Shown: piece by piece, positions 63,090-64,000 of the stretch
How the letters are laid out: each line of letters starts with the position of its first letter
How positions within the stretch are numbered: position 1 is the first letter of the stretch
Made by a program: the position numbers and the translations under genes
The notes under the pieces: generated by a model
The model's database searches: none
The model's input: only the letters and a program-made list of their open reading frames with translations
Told to the model about the DNA's origin: nothing
Assembly (NCBI RefSeq): GCF_036669915.1
Contig: NC_089313.1
Coordinates: forward strand, 1,943,085-2,007,084
From: Pocillopora verrucosa
Taxonomy: Eukaryota; Cnidaria; Anthozoa; Scleractinia; Pocilloporidae
Reading direction: 5' to 3'
Length of the DNA: 64,000 bases

Positions 63090-63244
63090 ATGCCACGAGG
63101 GCGCAAACGAAAACAGGACGATAATTCTGATCGTGGAAAAGATGAAGCGGCAGAGGCCGAGAAAGAAATATCTGCTGATGAAGATAGTCCAGTGAAAAAG
63201 AAGAAAGATCTGTCCAAGAGCTTGACTTTCAAGATCGAGCATTG
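63090..63244 (+). CDS. SELENOH: Selenoprotein H, first coding exon (gene continues past window)
   Basis: SELENOH is a small nucleolar thioredoxin-fold oxidoreductase. The exon starts MPRGRKRK, the AT-hook-like basic N-terminus of the family, continues with an acidic/lysine-rich segment, and ends in SLTFKIEH plus the first two bases of a codon (TG) at a GTAGGT donor. In vertebrates the next residues are the redox centre CxxU, so the interrupted codon should be the motif's first Cys, with the selenocysteine (TGA) or a Cys in the next exon. That exon is not found before position 64000, so whether this copy is a true selenoprotein cannot be judged. It is partial at the 3' side only because the window ends. 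Confidence 0.78.
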
Positions 63245-64000
63245 GTAGGTTGTTCTCATATGGTTTTTTTAAATCTCAGAGCAATTTGGGTAAAATTTCC
63301 GCACGGCACCATACTATTGTTAAACAAATCTGTTTTCCCAGTGACAATGTATTGTTTTTGTCGTTGTTTTCCCTATCCAAGAACTGAATGCATAATGTAA
63401 TATGGGGCTGTGCGGAAATTTAACCGCAATTTGATCGGTGTCTACATTGAATGTTTGGATCCGTTGTTGAATCAAAACAATTGTGAGGTTGTATACCAGA
63501 GTATCTTACCGATGGTATGTTACCATCTCCACTTCTAAAGGAAAACCTGAACCCTCAGCTGTGATTCTCAAACCTCCCTTACCCCAACTCTCGGTTTCAA
63601 AGAGAATTAATTATCTTCCATCTCCTGCTTAAAGGCCTGTGATTTAATTGTGTGCGTATTTTATATGACACACAAATTGTTTGAAATTTAAGAGATCTAA
63701 CCTGTGCCAGCCTTTGTTTAGCCACAGCAAACAGCCCATGTGTAGTTAGAAAGTGCATGGCTCCAGTCATATTGCAGTAATTCCACCTTAAACTTTTAAG
63801 ATCTGATTGTTAATTCTCCCCTCTAGCTGCTACACATTTCCTTGTAAATTAGGTATGAGAATTTGGTGCAAGATCGACTAAACAAATTCTACCTTATAAT
63901 TTTGATTATTCTCATTACCTGTTTGCTGGATAATATATGGATATTATAAGGAGAAGTTACATGTTAATCACTTCCAGGGTTTAAAGGGTCAGACTTCTCT
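63245..64000 (+). other. Intron 1 of SELENOH
   Basis: No second exon is recognisable. The last 210 bp are a MITE-like copy (63786-63991). Confidence 0.5.
63786..63991 (+). repeat. MITE family A copy
   Basis: CTTAAACTTTTAAGATCTG start, ATGAGAATTTGGTGCAAGATC core, CAGGGTTTAAAGGGTC end. It lies in SELENOH intron 1. Confidence 0.65.

Noticed and set aside
1..64000. CRISPR arrays, rRNA, bacterial operons or intact viral genes
   Set aside because: None seen. The tandem repeats present have no spacer structure and all recognised genes are intron-bearing nuclear animal genes.

Overview
The window looks like nuclear DNA of an animal, most likely an anthozoan cnidarian and probably a stony coral. It is AT-rich. 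Its genes are cut into many short exons with GT-AG introns, and the gene content is metazoan (ANAPC7, TBCE, SELENOH, MFSD1). It also carries a secreted PAN/apple protein and many ~200 bp elements with TTAACCCTTTAA-type ends, which I associate with coral genomes. The taxon is an inference. Every multi-exon model was spliced by hand, and reading phase closes across all junctions.

Region 1 (1-37 kb) is gene-dense and alternates strands: TTD14-like ATP/GTPase (-), EXO5 (+), MFSD1 (-), an unrecognised repeat plus coiled-coil protein (+), PTRH2 (-), ANAPC7 (+). Neighbours are alternately head to head, with short shared upstream regions, and tail to tail. Introns hold most of the repeats: two MITE-like families, a hAT-like element with a target duplication, a perfect-looking foldback, a LINE fragment and a pyrimidine-rich tandem repeat. 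An intronless small membrane protein follows at 37 kb.

Region 2 (37.4-50.4 kb) is about 13 kb in which I find no convincing gene.

Region 3 (50.4-55.4 kb) encodes lineage-type secreted proteins. One is a three-exon peptide with two six-cysteine modules, one per exon. Another is a signal peptide plus PAN/apple exon. A C-type-lectin-like exon further downstream is broken by three in-frame stops.

Region 4 (56-64 kb) holds tubulin-folding cofactor E (-), complete in 17 exons, head to head with the first exon of selenoprotein H (+), whose remainder lies beyond the window.

The conserved genes are housekeeping functions: DNA repair, lysosomal transport, peptidyl-tRNA hydrolysis, cell-cycle ubiquitination, tubulin folding and redox. 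They share promoters rather than a pathway. The best candidates for new biology are the repeat/coiled-coil gene at 18.3-21.7 kb, whose upstream region carries an RFX X-box-like motif, and the double six-cysteine secreted peptide at 50.4-51.8 kb.
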